Assembly: GCA_934474225.1 (NCBI GenBank)
Contig: CAKSLU010000050.1
Coordinates: 1 to 7,390, forward strand
Length of the DNA: 7,390 bases
From: an uncultured Eubacteriales bacterium
GTDB taxonomy: Bacteria > Bacillota > Clostridia > Oscillospirales > CAG-272
Direction of reading: 5' to 3'
Shown: positions 5,798 to 7,390 of the stretch, one piece after another
How positions within the stretch are numbered: the first letter of the stretch is position 1
How the letters are laid out: each line of letters begins with the position of its first letter
The notes under the pieces: model-generated
Databases searched by the model: none
Seen by the model: only the letters and a program-made list of their open reading frames with translations
What the model was told of the DNA's origin: nothing
Program-made: the position numbers and the translations under genes

Positions 5798-5836
5798 AAA
5801 ATCGCACAAAAATGCGGAAAATTTTCAAAAATCATC
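5798..5836 (+). promoter_or_regulatory. phased A-tracts / UP element of the tRNA promoter
   Basis: A-tracts lie at 5798-5801, 5808-5812, 5818-5821 (continuing as TTTT 5822-5825) and 5827-5831. Their centres are about 10, 10 and 9.5 bases apart, matching the DNA helical repeat, which predicts intrinsic bending towards RNA polymerase. The tracts nearest the -35 box resemble an UP element bound by the alpha-subunit C-terminal domain. Both are typical of strong stable-RNA promoters. Confidence 0.6.
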
Positions 5837-5865
5837 TTGACAAGCCGCGCACGGCTTGCTATAAT
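5837..5865 (+). promoter_or_regulatory. strong sigma-A promoter of tRNA-Asn
   Basis: TTGACA (5837-5842) and TATAAT (5860-5865) both match consensus exactly with a 17-base spacer. Transcription would begin near 5872, about 24 bases before the tRNA. The spacer carries a perfect dyad, CAAGCCG (5841-5847) with CGGCTTG (5852-5858), overlapping the end of the -35 box. Confidence 0.92.
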
Positions 5866-5895
5866 ATAGAGCGTCGGTCCGAATGGATCGGCTAT

Positions 5896-5971
5896 TCCTC
5901 CTTAGCTCAGTCGGTAGAGCGCGTGACTGTTAATCACGATGTCGTTGGTTCGAGCCCAACAGGGGGAGCCA
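5896..5971 (+). tRNA. tRNA-Asn, anticodon GTT
   Basis: The full cloverleaf folds: acceptor TCCTCCT (5896-5902) with AGGGGGA (5961-5967, one G-T pair); D arm GCTC/GAGC (5905-5920); anticodon stem CGTGA/TCACG with loop CTGTTAA, anticodon GTT at 5929-5931; five-base variable loop; T arm GTTGG/CCAAC with TTCGAGC loop; discriminator G; CCA encoded at 5969-5971. Length is 76 with CCA. It reads AAC and AAU codons. It is transcribed alone from its own strong promoter and ended by the terminator that starts within a few bases of CCA. Confidence 0.97.
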
Positions 5972-6007
5972 AAAAAAAGACCATCCGAACCGGATGGTCT
6001 TTTTTTT
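5971..6007 (+). terminator. intrinsic terminator after tRNA-Asn, bidirectional
   Basis: A perfect 10-base stem, AGACCATCCG (5978-5987) with CGGATGGTCT (5991-6000) and loop AAC, is preceded by a run of A and followed by seven T. The A-run lets it work on the minus strand too. The A-run begins at the last base of CCA, so the primary transcript has almost no trailer beyond the hairpin. Confidence 0.95.
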
Positions 6008-6023
6008 GCTTCTCGTATCGTTC

Positions 6024-6121
6024 GGCTCGAAAGAGTTTGCGGGTTTCGCATCGCGAAATCGGCGGCGCATAGCCGCCGAAGGCAAACTCAATGGCGGCTG
6101 CCGCGCAGACGCCGTCGAGCC
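6024..6121. repeat. nested multi-branch inverted-repeat element
   Basis: Nested dyads form a branched structure. The outer arms are GGCTCGA (6024-6030) and TCGAGCC (6115-6121). Inside, GAGTTTGC (6033-6040) pairs with GCAAACTC (6082-6089) and encloses two abutting hairpins: TTTCGC/GCGAAA (6044-6058, three-base loop) and TCGGCGGC/GCCGCCGA (6059-6079, five-base loop). A further hairpin, GCGG/CCGC (6094-6104), follows within the outer stem. All arms are perfect. The result is a three-way junction inside a larger junction. It lies between the tRNA terminator and the GATAT array. It may be a structured RNA, a miniature element or a folded single-stranded DNA site; no open frame of credible coding character covers it. 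Confidence 0.6.
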
Positions 6122-6146
6122 CCAACACACCGTGAACTTTTTCCAT

Positions 6147-6273
6147 GCGATATAAATCCCTATCGGGATTTGCGATATGCACAAGTGCACGATATGCACA
6201 AGTGCGCGATATACGCCTGCGGCGTGCGATATGTGCAATGCACGCGATATGCCCTTCGGCGCGCGCCGAAGGC
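6147..6273. repeat. GATAT-box hairpin array (six units)
   Basis: Six copies of (GC)GATAT, starting at 6147, 6172, 6189 (ACGATAT), 6206, 6226 and 6244, are each followed by a different inverted repeat. The hairpins are AAATCCC/GGGATTT (6154-6171), GCAC/GTGC (6179-6188), GCAC/GTGC (6196-6205), ACGCC/GGCGT (6213-6225), GTGC/GCAC (6233-6243) and the 20-base palindrome CCTTCGGCGCGCGCCGAAGG (6253-6272). Unit spacing is 25, 17, 17, 20 and 18 bases. Boxes are constant and the arms vary but stay complementary, so the dyad itself seems to be preserved. The array sits upstream of the promoter of the dockerin gene. Confidence 0.75.
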
Positions 6274-6306
6274 GACTTTCCTGCACGCTTTTTCTACTCC
6301 CGTGTA

Positions 6307-6335
6307 TTTACTTTTGGAAGAATCTATGCTATACT
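6307..6335 (+). promoter_or_regulatory. promoter of the dockerin gene
   Basis: TTTACT (6307-6312, four of six matches) and TATACT (6330-6335, five of six) are separated by 17 bases, with TGC directly ahead of the -10 box, an extended -10. Transcription would begin near 6342 and the leader would be about 18 bases with the ribosome site GAGGG at 6349-6353. Confidence 0.65.
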
Positions 6336-6359
6336 GAAGTTGGAAAGTGAGGGATACCC

Positions 6360-7390
6360 ATGCGCAAAACGAATTTGACAGCTTTGACCCTGATTCTTCT
6401 CGCGCTGCTCTTCTGCCTGCCGACAGCGGCGGTCACCCGCCGCGGCGACCTCGACGGCGACGGCAGTTTTTCCGTTTCGGATGCGCTCACGGCGCTGCGC
6501 TGCTGCCTTGGCGGCAACTACAATGCGCAGTGCGACATGAACGGCGACGGCGCGGTCACCCTCGTCGATGTGCTCTGCATTCTGCGCTATGCCGCAGCGG
6601 GCAACAACTTCACGCAGAACGCCCTGCTCTGCACGCCGACGAAAACCACCGGCATCTACAACTACTGCCCCTCCGTCCTCGAAGAGGCGGACGGCACGCG
6701 CTACCTCTACTACTGCACCAACCAAAACAGCTACGAAATCATCGACTACATCGGCTGTCGCCGCGGCACGCCGAACGCCGACGGCAACTACACCTACGGC
6801 GAAGAGACCATCGTGCTCGAACCGACGGCGGGCAAATGGGATGCGCACCACACCTGCGACCCCTCTGTGGTCAAGGGTGACTTCACTTACAAGGGACAGT
6901 CCTACAGCTATCTGATGGCGTATCTCGGCTGCACCTCCTATGACAACCAGGACAACGAAATCGGTTTTGCCGTGGCAAACGACCCGATGGGGCCGTTTAT
7001 CAAGATTGCCGACACGCCCACCATCCCCTATGTGCGCGAGGGCGACGCATGGCAGTGGGGCGTGGGGCAGGCATCGCTGGTGAGCCGTGATAAAGCCGGC
7101 ACCGTCTATGTCTTCTACACCGAGGGAACGGCGACCCGCACGCACGAATTTGTCGATGAATGGAACTTTGCCGACCTCGAAAATCCCGTCCGCCTGTCGC
7201 ACACCGACCTCGCCACGACGGGACTGACGACCCGCACGGGCGGCGGCGACTACATCGGCAACGCCGATTTCGCCTACGATGCAGGCTCGAACAGCTTCTA
7301 TATGGCGACGGATTCGCACCCGTACCCGTCGGACGAGCCGAACTACATCACCGAATACTTCCGCGTGGCGTACTTTGCGGGAGACGACGT
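6360..7390 (+). CDS. secreted dockerin protein with probable beta-propeller enzyme domain (3' partial)
   Basis: The frame is open from ATG 6360 to the right edge (343 codons seen). GAGGG lies six bases upstream of the start. Residues 1-24 are a signal peptide: MRKTN, hydrophobic LTALTLILLALLFCL, likely cleavage after PTAA. Cys19 is in the hydrophobic core without a lipobox. A type I dockerin follows: EF-hand-like loops D30-D32-D34-D41 (GDLDGDGSFSVSD) and D59-N61-D63-D70 (CDMNGDGAVTLVD), each followed by a helix (LTALRCCLGG, LCILRYAAAG). It would bind a cohesin, tethering the protein to a scaffold or surface. Residues about 95-343 hold repeated strand-rich segments such as CPSVLE, CDPSVV, YLMAYLG, IGFAVANDPMGPF and YVFYTEG, reminiscent of five-bladed propeller glycoside hydrolases (GH43-like); catalytic acids cannot be assigned with confidence. 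The domain is Cys-rich for a secreted protein. A dockerin at the N-terminus is less common than at the C-terminus. Dockerin call is firm; enzyme family is tentative. Confidence 0.85.
   Translation, partial: MRKTNLTALTLILLALLFCLPTAAVTRRGDLDGDGSFSVSDALTALRCCLGGNYNAQCDMNGDGAVTLVDVLCILRYAAAGNNFTQNALLCTPTKTTGIYNYCPSVLEEADGTRYLYYCTNQNSYEIIDYIGCRRGTPNADGNYTYGEETIVLEPTAGKWDAHHTCDPSVVKGDFTYKGQSYSYLMAYLGCTSYDNQDNEIGFAVANDPMGPFIKIADTPTIPYVREGDAWQWGVGQASLVSRDKAGTVYVFYTEGTATRTHEFVDEWNFADLENPVRLSHTDLATTGLTTRTGGGDYIGNADFAYDAGSNSFYMATDSHPYPSDEPNYITEYFRVAYFAGDD

Noticed and set aside
5608..5835. 76-residue N-terminal extension of the glycyl radical enzyme
   Set aside because: The segment contains the promoter and palindromes, has no family similarity, and GGAGGT with seven-base spacing marks ATG 5607.
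5934..6182. Minus-strand frame ending PVGLEPTTS
   Set aside because: It crosses the terminator and the antisense of tRNA-Asn; such endings are well-known false proteins from tRNA antisense. No ribosome site was seen.
6147..6273. CRISPR array
   Set aside because: The constant box is only 5-7 bases, the variable parts are 10-20 bases and self-complementary, and no cas gene is present.
6360..6420. Lipoprotein signal on the dockerin protein
   Set aside because: Cys19 is preceded by Leu-Leu-Phe, lacking the small residue required before the lipobox Cys, and lies within the hydrophobic core.
6324..7319. 331-residue minus-strand frame
   Set aside because: It is the antisense of the dockerin gene, which has a signal peptide, two EF-hand loops, a ribosome site and a promoter. 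The antisense product is Val/Ala/Arg-rich with no family features.
5896..7390. tRNA-borne integrative island
   Set aside because: No integrase or phage gene is seen next to the tRNA; only a 12-base imperfect T-arm match exists, reported as a weak finding.

Overview
The window looks like chromosomal DNA from a GC-rich, anaerobic, spore-forming member of the Clostridia, probably a gut or other fibre-degrading Oscillospiraceae-type lineage. This rests on sporulation genes (yabP, yabQ), two oxygen-sensitive enzyme types (an Fe-S class I fumarase subunit and a glycyl radical enzyme with its activase), an N-terminal dockerin, and non-coding repeats of a style I remember from such genomes. The taxonomy is inference.

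Layout. Positions 1-217 hold a REP-like inverted repeat and an intrinsic terminator. From 2286 down to 178, on the minus strand, lies yabP - yabQ - divIC - fumarate hydratase alpha subunit, with a sigma-E-like promoter before yabP, a strong sigma-A promoter inside the yabQ tail for divIC and the fumarase gene, and a terminator directly after the fumarase gene. Positions 2226-2492 hold that promoter, the terminator of the next operon and a REP-like hairpin. From 5661 down to 2320, also on the minus strand, lies a two-gene operon: a glycyl radical enzyme with dehydratase/lyase-type active-site residues, and its radical SAM activase. It has its own promoter and upstream palindromes. On the plus strand, divergent from it, a near-perfect promoter preceded by helically phased A-tracts drives tRNA-Asn(GTT), which ends in a bidirectional terminator. 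A 388-base gap without protein-coding genes follows, made of a nested multi-branch inverted-repeat structure and then six GATAT boxes, each followed by a different small hairpin. The window ends inside a plus-strand secreted protein with a signal peptide, a two-repeat dockerin and the start of a probable beta-propeller enzyme; it is open at the right edge.

How the parts fit. The left operon joins sporulation and division functions (YabP/YabQ in cortex formation, DivIC at the septum) to a central-metabolism enzyme subunit whose partner is not in view. The middle operon is self-contained: the activase would place the glycyl radical on the large enzyme, which then carries out an unidentified lyase or dehydratase reaction. 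The dockerin protein would act outside the cell on a polysaccharide.

The most interesting items are the glycyl radical enzyme with its unusual LCGW radical loop, the GATAT-hairpin array and the adjacent nested cruciform-like element. No CRISPR array, transposase, integrase, phage gene or defence system could be supported.
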